From DATKJY01 sp964540105 (GTDB taxonomy: Bacteria; Zixibacteria; MSB-5A5; GN15; FEB-12): a DNA stretch of 64,000 bases. The stretch is taken from positions 310,001 through 374,000 of the forward strand of contig CAZILL010000001.1 of NCBI GenBank assembly GCA_964540105.1, read 5' to 3'. Of this stretch, positions 45,280-53,086 are shown one piece after another (within the stretch, counting starts at the first letter, position 1; the number at the start of each line of letters is the position of its first letter). The position numbers and the translations under genes were made by a program. The notes beneath the pieces are model-generated. The model had not been told where the DNA came from. It searched no databases and saw nothing but the letters and a program-made list of their open reading frames with translations.

Positions 45280-46797
45280 ATGACACCCCAACAAGCGTAT
45301 GATGAACTGATCCAGAAGAACAAAGAGATCGCGATCCTTGGATCGTGCGGCTCCATGTTGTCCTGGGATCAGCGAACCTATATGCCGCGCGGCGGTTCTG
45401 AGCACCGCTCGAATCAGCTCAGCTTGATCGCAGGCATGAGCCATGCCAAGTTCACCGACCCGCGCATAGGAGAACTTCTCTCGACAATCGAGCAGTCCGA
45501 TCTGGTGAAAACGCCCGATTCCGACGCCGCCGCAAATGTCCGCGAGATTCGCCACCTGTACGACAAAGCCACCAAGTTGCCTCAGAAGCTGGTCGAAGAG
45601 CTGGTGCGGGTGACCTCGCTGGCCGAAACCGAGTGGGAAACAGCCCGACATAAGCGGGATTTCGCCCTGTTCAAGCCTTGGCTGGAGAAGATCGTCGATC
45701 TGACCCGACAGGTTGCCGAAGCGTATGGATACAAGGGAGAACCGTATAATGCGCTCCTGGACAACTACGAAACCGGCGCCACGGTCGCCGAGATCGTCAG
45801 CGTGTTCGAGCCCTTGCGCGTCGAGCTGGTTGAACTCATCGCCAAGATCAAAGAGGCTCCGAAACGCCCCGATGTGAGCATCGTAGAGAGAGCGTACGAC
45901 GTGGAACGGCAGCGGCTCTTCGGCGAAAGCGTAGCCGCTGCGATCGGTTTCGACTTCCAGCTGGGGCGCCTCGATGTCACTACCCACCCGTTCTGCTCCG
46001 GCATGGGAGCCGGTGATACCCGGATCACGACTCGATACAATCCAAATCGTCTCAACGACGCCCTTTTCGGGATCATGCACGAAGCGGGTCACGCGCTGTA
46101 TGAAATGGGGCTGGACAAGAAGAAGCACTTCGGCACGCCTTTGGGAGAGGCAGTTTCTCTCGGATTCCACGAATCCCAGTCTCGGATGTGGGAAAATCAG
46201 GTGGGGCGCTCGAAGTCGTTTTGGGCCTATTTCCTGCCTCAGGCCAAGAGGATGTTCCGGGAATCACTGACCGGGGTCAGTCTGGACGACTTCTACGGAG
46301 CCATCAACGATGTCCGCCCGTCGTACATTCGCGTCGAGGCCGACGAAGCCACCTACAACCTGCACATTCTCCTTCGTTTCGAGCTGGAACGCGCCATGAT
46401 CAAGGGGGATCTGAAACCGGCCGACGTGCGGAGTGAGTGGAACAGCCGCTTTGAAAAATACTTCGGGATGAAAGTCGACCATGATGGGAACGGATGCCTT
46501 CAGGATGTCCATTGGTCGGCGGGACTTATCGGGTACTTCCCAACGTACACGCTCGGAAACCTGTATTCCGCACAGTTCTTCGCCAAAGCCAAAGCCGACA
46601 TTCCTGACCTGATGGGGCTGTTCGAGCGCGGCAACTTTGCCCCTCTCCTGCAATGGCTTCGCGACAATATCCACAAGCACGGCCAGCGCTATCGCGCGAA
46701 ACAACTGGGCGAGAAGATAACCGGACAGCCCTTGTCCCATAAGCCGCTCATGCAATATATGTACGCCAAGTACGGAGAAATCTACGGTATCAAGTGA
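45280..46797 (+). CDS. M32 family carboxypeptidase (Taq-type)
   Basis: This 505-residue metallocarboxypeptidase of family M32 removes C-terminal residues from peptides in the cytoplasm. The zinc motif is HEAGH at residues 267-271, and the family motif HESQSRMWEN follows about 25 residues later. The open frame extends upstream to 45040, but the ATG at 45280 has TAAGGAG seven bases before it and begins with the usual family N-terminus. A strong terminator follows, so the gene is probably transcribed alone. Confidence 0.94.
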   Translation: MTPQQAYDELIQKNKEIAILGSCGSMLSWDQRTYMPRGGSEHRSNQLSLIAGMSHAKFTDPRIGELLSTIEQSDLVKTPDSDAAANVREIRHLYDKATKLPQKLVEELVRVTSLAETEWETARHKRDFALFKPWLEKIVDLTRQVAEAYGYKGEPYNALLDNYETGATVAEIVSVFEPLRVELVELIAKIKEAPKRPDVSIVERAYDVERQRLFGESVAAAIGFDFQLGRLDVTTHPFCSGMGAGDTRITTRYNPNRLNDALFGIMHEAGHALYEMGLDKKKHFGTPLGEAVSLGFHESQSRMWENQVGRSKSFWAYFLPQAKRMFRESLTGVSLDDFYGAINDVRPSYIRVEADEATYNLHILLRFELERAMIKGDLKPADVRSEWNSRFEKYFGMKVDHDGNGCLQDVHWSAGLIGYFPTYTLGNLYSAQFFAKAKADIPDLMGLFERGNFAPLLQWLRDNIHKHGQRYRAKQLGEKITGQPLSHKPLMQYMYAKYGEIYGIK

Positions 46798-46827
46798 GGT
46801 CGCGGCGACGACTGAAGATCACGAACA

Positions 46828-46866
46828 GGGCGGTCGACTCTACACGGGTCAACCGCCTCTTTTTTT
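46828..46866 (+). terminator. Rho-independent terminator after the M32 gene
   Basis: GGGCGGT at 46828-46834 pairs with ACCGCCT at 46852-46858 and is followed by CTTTTTTT. Confidence 0.8.
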
Positions 46867-46931
46867 GCTTGCACGATTCATGGAGCGGCGTATCTTGATC
46901 GAGTGATACCTCTACTTTCTACGGCGGGCGT

Positions 46932-47372
46932 ATGATCACTCCGGAAGTACTGGCACAACTCGACCAGCTGCTCAAGCAGCTGGCTCAGGAAGAAACCCGC
47001 TTTCAGACGCGGGCGTGCGAGATGCTGATCGACGACCGCAAAATGGTCTCTGTGCATTCGCAGATGCTGGCGACACTGGGCGAGCGGCATAGTCACGTCA
47101 GGCTCAAGGAAGTTCACGAGGCGATGTTCAAGGTTCATCGCAAGATTCAGAAGAAGCACCAACAGGCGATTCAGCAGGGGATCATCCTTCGCGAACGAGT
47201 GCGCGAGGGGCTTTACGAGGATGCTGACCTGACCGCCAGGATTGAGCGGCTTCGGCTGCTCTTCATCAAGATCAGGGATGAACACGATGAGATGGAACGC
47301 GAGCGGATAAAGATCCTCAGCGAACACCGAGCCTACGCCAGCTCTCTTGGTCTGGGCGCTACCGAGGGATGA
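46932..47372 (+). CDS. Small coiled-coil protein of unknown function
   Basis: This 146-residue protein is strongly charged and helical over nearly its whole length, with heptad-like spacing from about residue 3 to 130 and no signal peptide or membrane segment. I do not recognise a family. Its last codons overlap the 3' end of the small membrane protein gene on the other strand by 14 bases. Codon use is like that of neighbouring genes, which supports a real gene. Confidence 0.6.
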   Translation: MITPEVLAQLDQLLKQLAQEETRFQTRACEMLIDDRKMVSVHSQMLATLGERHSHVRLKEVHEAMFKVHRKIQKKHQQAIQQGIILRERVREGLYEDADLTARIERLRLLFIKIRDEHDEMERERIKILSEHRAYASSLGLGATEG

Positions 47373-47580
47373 CTTCCCGAAAAATCAGATATGGGATCAG
47401 CACGTAGAGAATGAGATCGCGAATCAGATAGAACAATACAAACCCCACGACGAACCTCCACCCCAATGCCCGGACTTCTGTCCAGGTTTTCGGATATCGC
47501 ATAAACCGCCGCCATCCCGCTCTCCTCTTGGTCCGGGGTAGTTCAGGCGAATCCGATGGCTCTGGCGTCGCACACGTCAT
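47359..47580 (-). CDS. Small membrane protein of unknown function
   Basis: This protein of about 73 residues has a basic N-terminal half with KTWTEVRALGWRF and one hydrophobic stretch of about 25 residues (residues 43-68: VGFVLFYLIRDLILYVLIPYL), then a short basic tail. It is probably inserted in the inner membrane. The ATG at 47580 was preferred to the TTG at 47586. No family is recognised, but the ordered amphipathic-then-hydrophobic pattern is unlikely by chance. Confidence 0.55.
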   Translation of the reverse strand: MTCATPEPSDSPELPRTKRRAGWRRFMRYPKTWTEVRALGWRFVVGFVLFYLIRDLILYVLIPYLIFREVIPR

Positions 47581-47704
47581 CTTCAATTGCTGCCCAAACT
47601 ACTTAGCACCTTCGAAACCAACCCTTTCGTTTGACGTTACAAGGGGAACGGTTTTGTCGTATCCTTGGAAGATCGTACATTGACCATTAGAGAGCAAAGA
47701 TAAG

Positions 47705-48910
47705 ATGCGCGTTTTCTTCCCAATCCTCTTTTTCGCGGCCGTGATACTCATTTTCGGGCTGCTCGAGCTGCTCTTCCTGCGTGTTCTCAACAGGACCTGG
47801 TGGCGGAAGAGATATCTCCGTCGTCTGGCCTGGCTGCTGCCGATCACCGGGTTCATGCTCGTCCTGATCTGGGGGATGGGAGAATACTTCTCTCAGAGCT
47901 GGCTTTCGTACCCGGCCTCAATACTGCTCGCGCTGGTCTTTGTTCTTGAGGCAGGACTGATGATCTCCCTTCCGATTTCCGGTTTGTTTCATGGGCTCAA
48001 CCATCTCGTCGATCGCATCATCAGGCATCGCCAGCCCGAGACTTCAGTCGAGCCGATCGACAGCCGACGTCGCACCTTTCTCAAAGGAATGGCCGCTGCC
48101 ACGCCGGTTCTGAGCCTGGCCGCCGGAACCGGCGGTCTGGCGACCGCGTTCACCCCGGTTCGTGTCTTTGTACTGCCAATCTTCTTCGATAACCTGCCCC
48201 TTGATCTTGAAGGGAAGCGAATCCTGCACGTCTCTGATGTTCACCTCCGCCACTACGTCACGCTCGACACGGTCGAACAGGTTGTGGCGTCGTCCCGTGC
48301 GTTTTCACCGGACCTGATCCTGATCACCGGCGACCTGGCCGACGATCTCGCGCAGCTTCCAGGGGCATTGACGCTCCTGCACGAGCTGCAGGCGCCGCTG
48401 GGCGCGTTTGCGGCTTTAGGCAACCACGAGTATTTCCAGGGGGTCGCTGAGGTTCGGCGACTCTTCGATGCTTCTCCGATTCCCCTGCTTGTAAATCGCG
48501 GGACCCTCATCCCGGTCGGTGGCAGCAAGTTGTTTGTCGGAGGGATCGACGATCCGCGCCGCATGGGCGCCAAGGATCTCCCGTTCTTCGAGCGCGCTAT
48601 CGACGCAACTCTGCGCGACGCCGACTCCGGTGCCTTTCGCATTCTGATGAGCCATCGGCCCGACGGTTTCGAGATTGCGTCACAGCGAGGCGTTCATCTC
48701 ACCCTGGCAGGACATACCCACGGCGGTCAGATCGGTCTCTTTGGACGTTCGATCTTCGAGTCCTCGCGGCCCGATCGGTATCTGTGGGGACATTACCAGA
48801 TCGGCGCTGCGCATCTGTATACATCAGCGGGCGCTGGTCACTGGTTCCCGTTTCGTCTGGGCTGTCCGGCCGAAGCGCCGGTGATTGAACTGCGTCGAAC
48901 CGTTGCATGA
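47705..48910 (+). CDS. Membrane-linked metallophosphoesterase (YkuE/YaeI-like)
   Basis: This 401-residue protein has three N-terminal hydrophobic helices (about 4-27, 40-60, 70-95), then a calcineurin-type phosphoesterase domain. The metal-binding motifs are in order: DVH in HVSDVHLRH (178-180), GDLADD, GNHEY and GHTHGGQ near the end. Relatives (YkuE, YaeI) act on cell-envelope lipids such as UDP-diacylglucosamine or remain unassigned. At residues 120-127 a twin-arginine-like motif, SRRRTFLK, sits after the membrane helices and just before a hydrophobic stretch, as in related Tat-exported enzymes, so the catalytic domain may be periplasmic. Confidence 0.88.
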   Translation: MRVFFPILFFAAVILIFGLLELLFLRVLNRTWWRKRYLRRLAWLLPITGFMLVLIWGMGEYFSQSWLSYPASILLALVFVLEAGLMISLPISGLFHGLNHLVDRIIRHRQPETSVEPIDSRRRTFLKGMAAATPVLSLAAGTGGLATAFTPVRVFVLPIFFDNLPLDLEGKRILHVSDVHLRHYVTLDTVEQVVASSRAFSPDLILITGDLADDLAQLPGALTLLHELQAPLGAFAALGNHEYFQGVAEVRRLFDASPIPLLVNRGTLIPVGGSKLFVGGIDDPRRMGAKDLPFFERAIDATLRDADSGAFRILMSHRPDGFEIASQRGVHLTLAGHTHGGQIGLFGRSIFESSRPDRYLWGHYQIGAAHLYTSAGAGHWFPFRLGCPAEAPVIELRRTVA

Positions 48911-48988
48911 ACGAACGAGGCGACGCGAGTCCTTCTTTGATCGCGATTTGAAAACGCAATTTTTTTTCTTCAATTTGAATATTTTTTC

Positions 48989-49017
48989 TTGCAAAAAATT
49001 TTTATATGTGATTATGT
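48989..49017 (+). promoter_or_regulatory. Candidate sigma-70-type promoter before the SWIB gene
   Basis: TTGCAA at 48989-48994 and TTATGT at 49012-49017 are 17 bases apart inside an extremely T-rich stretch (48959-49010) that acts like an UP element. It would start a leader of about 110 bases before the ATG at 49133. Confidence 0.4.
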
Positions 49018-49132
49018 TTCGCTCGGACGAAGGGAAAAGATGCAAATCAGGGAAGCATTTTTCGTCCGGTAAGAATGTGAGAACCAGAGCAACACAAACC
49101 CAAACCAACCTGTAATGCTAAAGGAGCAACAC

Positions 49133-49573
49133 ATGGCAACCAAGAAGGCAACCAAGAAGGCAACCAAGAAGGCCACCAAGAAGTCCACCGCGAAGAAGAA
49201 ATCCACAGCGAAGAAGGCCACCAAGAAGGCTGCCCCTAAGAAGAAAACACCTGCTCGACCAAAAAAGGCGGCGCCAAAAAAAAAGGTAGCTAAGAAAGCT
49301 GCCAAGCGGGCGCCGAGTACTCGTAAACCCAATGCGGCGTTCATGCGCCCTATGACTCCGTCCCCTGAGCTGGGTGCTATCATTGGCTCGAGCCCGATGC
49401 CCCGCACGGAAGTCACGAAAAAGCTTTGGGCTTACATCAAGAGATACTCACTGCAGGACAGTGTCAATCGGCGCATGATTAATGCCGACGACAAACTGCA
49501 GGGAATCTTCGGTGGAAGAAAACAGGTATCCATGTTTGAAATGACCAAACTGGTATCGAAACACATGAAGTGA
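49133..49573 (+). CDS. Histone-H1-like lysine-rich protein fused to a SWIB domain
   Basis: This 146-residue protein has an N-terminal half (1-65) almost entirely of Lys, Ala, Thr and Pro, with the H1-like repeats KKAT/KKST, and a C-terminal SWIB/MDM2-type domain (about 75-146: TEVTKKLWAYIKRYSLQDSVNRR ... MFEMTKLVSKHM). SWIB domains occur in chromatin-remodelling proteins of eukaryotes and in a few bacterial groups, notably Chlamydiae. The fusion is expected to bind DNA through the tail. The ATG at 49133 has AAGGAG six bases upstream; an ATG at 49115 is less well placed. Confidence 0.85.
   Translation: MATKKATKKATKKATKKSTAKKKSTAKKATKKAAPKKKTPARPKKAAPKKKVAKKAAKRAPSTRKPNAAFMRPMTPSPELGAIIGSSPMPRTEVTKKLWAYIKRYSLQDSVNRRMINADDKLQGIFGGRKQVSMFEMTKLVSKHMK
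49142..49189 (+). repeat. 12-base tandem repeats in the lysine-rich tail
   Basis: Four copies of an AAGAAGGCAACC-type 12-mer, slightly diverged in the third and fourth copies, encode KKAT/KKST units. Such units can expand or contract by slippage and so vary in number between strains. Confidence 0.75.
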
Positions 49574-49598
49574 TTCTTTTGACACTGGCAACTCTAAG

Positions 49599-49628
49599 CA
49601 GGTCGGCATCAGCCGGCCTGTTTTTTTT
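49599..49628 (+). terminator. Rho-independent terminator after the SWIB gene
   Basis: CAGGTCGGC at 49599-49607 pairs with GCCGGCCTG at 49612-49620 (one wobble pair), followed by eight T residues. Confidence 0.9.
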
Positions 49629-49741
49629 GACGTCAGTGCGTCCTCGACAAATCTGTTGTCTTTTCGGGAAGCTTCGGTATCTTGTCGAAGCTGTGAATTC
49701 GTTCACAAAAGTGTCCAGATGTTCTTGAGGAGAGTTGGCCT

Positions 49742-50986
49742 GTGTCGAATGTTCGCCCGTTTCGTGGTTTACGCCCAAAGCCCGAATACGCCTCGCAAAT
49801 AGCCTGCCCCCCCTATGATGTCCTGAGCACGACCGAAGCGCGCGCCGCAGCGCAGGGGAACCCAATCTCATTTCTGCGTGTCAACAAAGCCGAGCTGGAA
49901 TTCCCCGATACGGCCAATCAGTACAGCTCCGAGATCTACCTGCGCGCCCGGGAAAACCTCATCCGCCTTGAGCATGACGGCTACATGGTCCGCGACGCCC
50001 ACCCATGCTATTACTTGTATCGCTTGACGATGAACGGTCGCAGCCAGACCGGCCTAGTGGCGCTTACCTCGGTGGACGAATACGATCGCGGTTTGATCAA
50101 GAAACATGAGCATACTCGACCGGAAAAAGTGGCCGACCGTGCCAACCATATCATTGAAGTCCAGGCCCAGGTCGGTCCGGTATTCACCGCCTTTCGTTTC
50201 AATCCTGAAATCGACGCAATCTTCACGGCGGTGATCGCGGAACGTCCGAACATCAACTTCACCAGCGAGGACGAGATTCGCCACGAGCTTTGGGTCATTG
50301 AGAATGAATCCACCATCCAGACTATCGCGGCGGCTTTCGGACGCCTTCCCTGCACCTATATCGCCGATGGACATCACCGGAGCGAGGCGGCATCGGAAGT
50401 GGCTCGCCGCTTGCGATCGGCCGAATCGGGAGTACGACAGAGTGACGGAGCAGGGTACTTTCTCAATGTTCTTTTTCCGGATCGTGAGCTTCACATCATG
50501 CCGTATAACCGCGTCGTCCGAGATCTGAATGGGCTGAGTCTCACTGAATTATTGAGTAGCGCCGGGCGCTCGTTTGAAATCTCAACCCATGAGGGGGAAC
50601 TGACCCCCGCGCATGTGCACGAATTCGGGCTTTACTGCGAAAAGAAATGGTATCTCCTGAAAGCCAAGTCAGGCAGTTTTGAACCAGATCATCCCACTCG
50701 TTCCATCGACGCCTCGATCCTCTCTGCGAATCTCCTTGATCCCATTCTGGCCATCACCAATCCTCGGACCGACAAGCGAATCGACTTTGTCGGTGGGATC
50801 AGAGGGACCGCTGAGTTGAAGCGGCTTGTGGATTCTGGGGACTACCAGATCGCCTTTTCGCTCTTTCCTACATCCATTGAACAGTTGCTCAAGGTCGCCG
50901 ACGCCGGCGAGGTTATGCCTCCCAAGTCGACCTGGTTTGAGCCGAAGCTTCGCGACGGAATGGTCGTGAATCTCTTAACCGACTGA
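49742..50986 (+). CDS. DUF1015 family protein in a serine biosynthesis cluster
   Basis: This 414-residue protein belongs to DUF1015 (COG4198), whose N-terminus has the pattern FRGLRPKPEYASQIACPPYDV. Near residue 205 it has YIADGHHRSEAA, resembling the DGHxR-type motif of ParB-like serine kinases (SerK/SbnI), which suggests a nucleotide-using role; this is my inference. The start is a GTG at 49742 with GAGGAGAG upstream. It is followed 20 bases later by a phosphoglycerate dehydrogenase-like gene and then serC, implying one serine operon. No phosphoserine phosphatase is visible here. Confidence 0.82.
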   Translation: MSNVRPFRGLRPKPEYASQIACPPYDVLSTTEARAAAQGNPISFLRVNKAELEFPDTANQYSSEIYLRARENLIRLEHDGYMVRDAHPCYYLYRLTMNGRSQTGLVALTSVDEYDRGLIKKHEHTRPEKVADRANHIIEVQAQVGPVFTAFRFNPEIDAIFTAVIAERPNINFTSEDEIRHELWVIENESTIQTIAAAFGRLPCTYIADGHHRSEAASEVARRLRSAESGVRQSDGAGYFLNVLFPDRELHIMPYNRVVRDLNGLSLTELLSSAGRSFEISTHEGELTPAHVHEFGLYCEKKWYLLKAKSGSFEPDHPTRSIDASILSANLLDPILAITNPRTDKRIDFVGGIRGTAELKRLVDSGDYQIAFSLFPTSIEQLLKVADAGEVMPPKSTWFEPKLRDGMVVNLLTD

Positions 50987-51006
50987 TACCACAAGGGGAA
51001 GATATC

Positions 51007-51885
51007 ATGCTTATTCTTATCGCCGACAAATTCGACGCCACCCTGCCGAAAACGCTCTCGAAGTATGGCGAAGTCACGGACGACAAGAACCGTCTGGCGC
51101 AAGCCGACATTATCCTCGTCCGCAGCAAGACCAAAGCCAACAAGGAGTATCTCGACAGCGCGACCAATCTCAAGTTGATCATCCGTGGCGGAGTAGGACT
51201 GGACAACATCGACGCCATCCACGCACACAAGAAGGGTATTCTGGTCAAGAACACCGCTGAAGCTTCAACGACTGCAGTAGCTGAACTGGCCTTTGCCCTG
51301 ATGATTGCCCTGCCCAATCATATCACCGCGGCCGACCGCTCAATGAAAGAGGGTAAATGGCTGAAGACCGAACTCGAACGCACGGAACTGTTCGGCAAGA
51401 CTCTCGGCATCCTGGGTATGGGACGCATCGGAACCGCTCTCGCGGTGCGTGCGCGGGCTTTCAATATGCGCGTGCTGGCCTGGCATCCCGATGTCTTCTT
51501 CTCCGACTTTGCCGATATTCACGGCCCTCTCGACGAAGTGCTTCACATGTCCGATTTTGTCTCCATGCACATGCCGGCGCTGCCTGAAACGAGGGGATTC
51601 ATCAATAGGACGACGCTCGCGCAGTTCAAGGATGGCGCCTATCTTGTCAATACCGGACGAGGCGAATGCATCGTGGAAGAGGATGTGGTTGAGGCGCTCA
51701 AGTCCGGCAAACTCGCCGGATTCGGCAATGATGTCTGGGCGTCTGATCCGCCGGTCAATTCGCCACTGGTGAACGCGCCGAACTGCATCCTCACCCCACA
51801 CACGGGCGCGTCGACCAAGGAGAACATGCTCCGCATCGGCTACGTCGTTGAAGGGATCATTTCGGAATTCGTGGCCAGAAAATAG
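51007..51885 (+). CDS. D-3-phosphoglycerate dehydrogenase-like 2-hydroxyacid dehydrogenase
   Basis: This 292-residue NAD-dependent D-isomer 2-hydroxyacid dehydrogenase has the nucleotide motif GILGMGRIG (about 136-144), and catalytic Arg in NTGRGECIV and His in TPHTGASTKEN. It lacks the C-terminal ACT or ASB regulatory domains of E. coli-type SerA, so it would not be controlled by serine in that way. Its position between DUF1015 and serC supports the role of 3-phosphoglycerate dehydrogenase, the first step of serine synthesis. Confidence 0.88.
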   Translation: MLILIADKFDATLPKTLSKYGEVTDDKNRLAQADIILVRSKTKANKEYLDSATNLKLIIRGGVGLDNIDAIHAHKKGILVKNTAEASTTAVAELAFALMIALPNHITAADRSMKEGKWLKTELERTELFGKTLGILGMGRIGTALAVRARAFNMRVLAWHPDVFFSDFADIHGPLDEVLHMSDFVSMHMPALPETRGFINRTTLAQFKDGAYLVNTGRGECIVEEDVVEALKSGKLAGFGNDVWASDPPVNSPLVNAPNCILTPHTGASTKENMLRIGYVVEGIISEFVARK

Positions 51886-51925
51886 GCCTGTGATATATTA
51901 CCAAACCTGTTGAACGAGTGATAGT

Positions 51926-53011
51926 ATGGCGAAAAAGGTATACAATTTCAATCCAGGACCGGCGATCCTTCCCCGAGACGTGCTGGAGATCGTCCAGTCG
52001 GAGTTGCTCGATTACAACGGAACGGGCATGTCAGTGCTTGAAATATCGCACCGTTCCGCGGAATACGAGGAGATCAACAATCGCGCGATGTCCCTCCTGC
52101 TTGAGCTGATGCAGTTGGACGGTCAGTACAAAGTGCTCTTTCTCGGCGGAGGGGCCTCAACTCAATTTGCAATGCTCCCCATGAATTTCCTTAGCAAGGG
52201 GCAAACGGCGGCGTATGTCGATACCGGCGAGTGGGCCGCGAAAGCAGCCAAGGAGGCGAAGCTGTTTGGGACCGTCCACGTCGCAGCCTCTACCAAAGAA
52301 GAGAAATATCGTCGAATCCCCAGGCTTGCCGAGATCAGGTATCCGTCCGAAGTCGCCTATTTGCACTTGACCTCGAACAACACGATCTATGGCTCTCAGT
52401 TTCACTGGTGGCCGGAAACCGGAAACGTGCCGTTAGTCTGCGACATGTCGTCCGATATTCTCTCGCGAAAGCTCGACTTCTCACAGTTCTCCATGATCTA
52501 TGCCGGCGCCCAGAAGAATCTCGGACCCGCGGGCGTGACGGTGGTCATTGTTCGCGACACCTTCCTGGCTAAAGCCCAGAGCAACCTGCCGACCATGCTC
52601 AGTTACAAGACCCATGCCGACAAGCTGTCGTTGTACAATACGCCACCGGTCTTCGCGGTCTATATCTTGAAACTCGTGCTGGAGTGGATTAAGAAGTCGG
52701 GCGGGTTGTCTGCCATCGAGAAGGCAAACGTCGCCAAGAAAGAGCGAATCTACCAGATGATGGATCTCTTCCCTGATTTCTATCGGGGGACTGTCGACGC
52801 CGATAGCCGGAGCTGGATGAACCTCACCATGCGCCTCCCGAGTGAAGATTTGGAGAAGAAGTTCCTTTCTGAGGCCAAAGCGAGCGGATTGATTGGACTG
52901 AAAGGACACCGCGATGTCGGCGGCATTCGTGTCTCACTGTACAATGCGATGTCACTCGAAGGCGCTACGCGCTTGAACGAATTCATGGATGCGTTCAAGA
53001 AGAACACCTGA
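51926..53011 (+). CDS. serC: Phosphoserine aminotransferase
   Basis: This 361-residue class V aminotransferase converts 3-phosphohydroxypyruvate and glutamate to phosphoserine. The N-terminus YNFNPGPAILP and the motif ISHRSAEYEEI are diagnostic, and the Schiff-base lysine is K197 in GAQKNLGPAG. Length matches SerC. It stands 40 bases after the dehydrogenase gene and is probably co-transcribed with it. Confidence 0.95.
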   Translation: MAKKVYNFNPGPAILPRDVLEIVQSELLDYNGTGMSVLEISHRSAEYEEINNRAMSLLLELMQLDGQYKVLFLGGGASTQFAMLPMNFLSKGQTAAYVDTGEWAAKAAKEAKLFGTVHVAASTKEEKYRRIPRLAEIRYPSEVAYLHLTSNNTIYGSQFHWWPETGNVPLVCDMSSDILSRKLDFSQFSMIYAGAQKNLGPAGVTVVIVRDTFLAKAQSNLPTMLSYKTHADKLSLYNTPPVFAVYILKLVLEWIKKSGGLSAIEKANVAKKERIYQMMDLFPDFYRGTVDADSRSWMNLTMRLPSEDLEKKFLSEAKASGLIGLKGHRDVGGIRVSLYNAMSLEGATRLNEFMDAFKKNT

Positions 53012-53086
53012 GAGTTGCGAATCGTGCGGGAACAATCGTAGGTCGAGGCCACAGCAGGTTTCGACCTACTCCTTTTTCGAGTTTCT

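Noticed and set aside
45262..46170. Minus-strand 302-residue open frame
   Set aside because: It is antisense to the M32 carboxypeptidase, including its HEAGH region.
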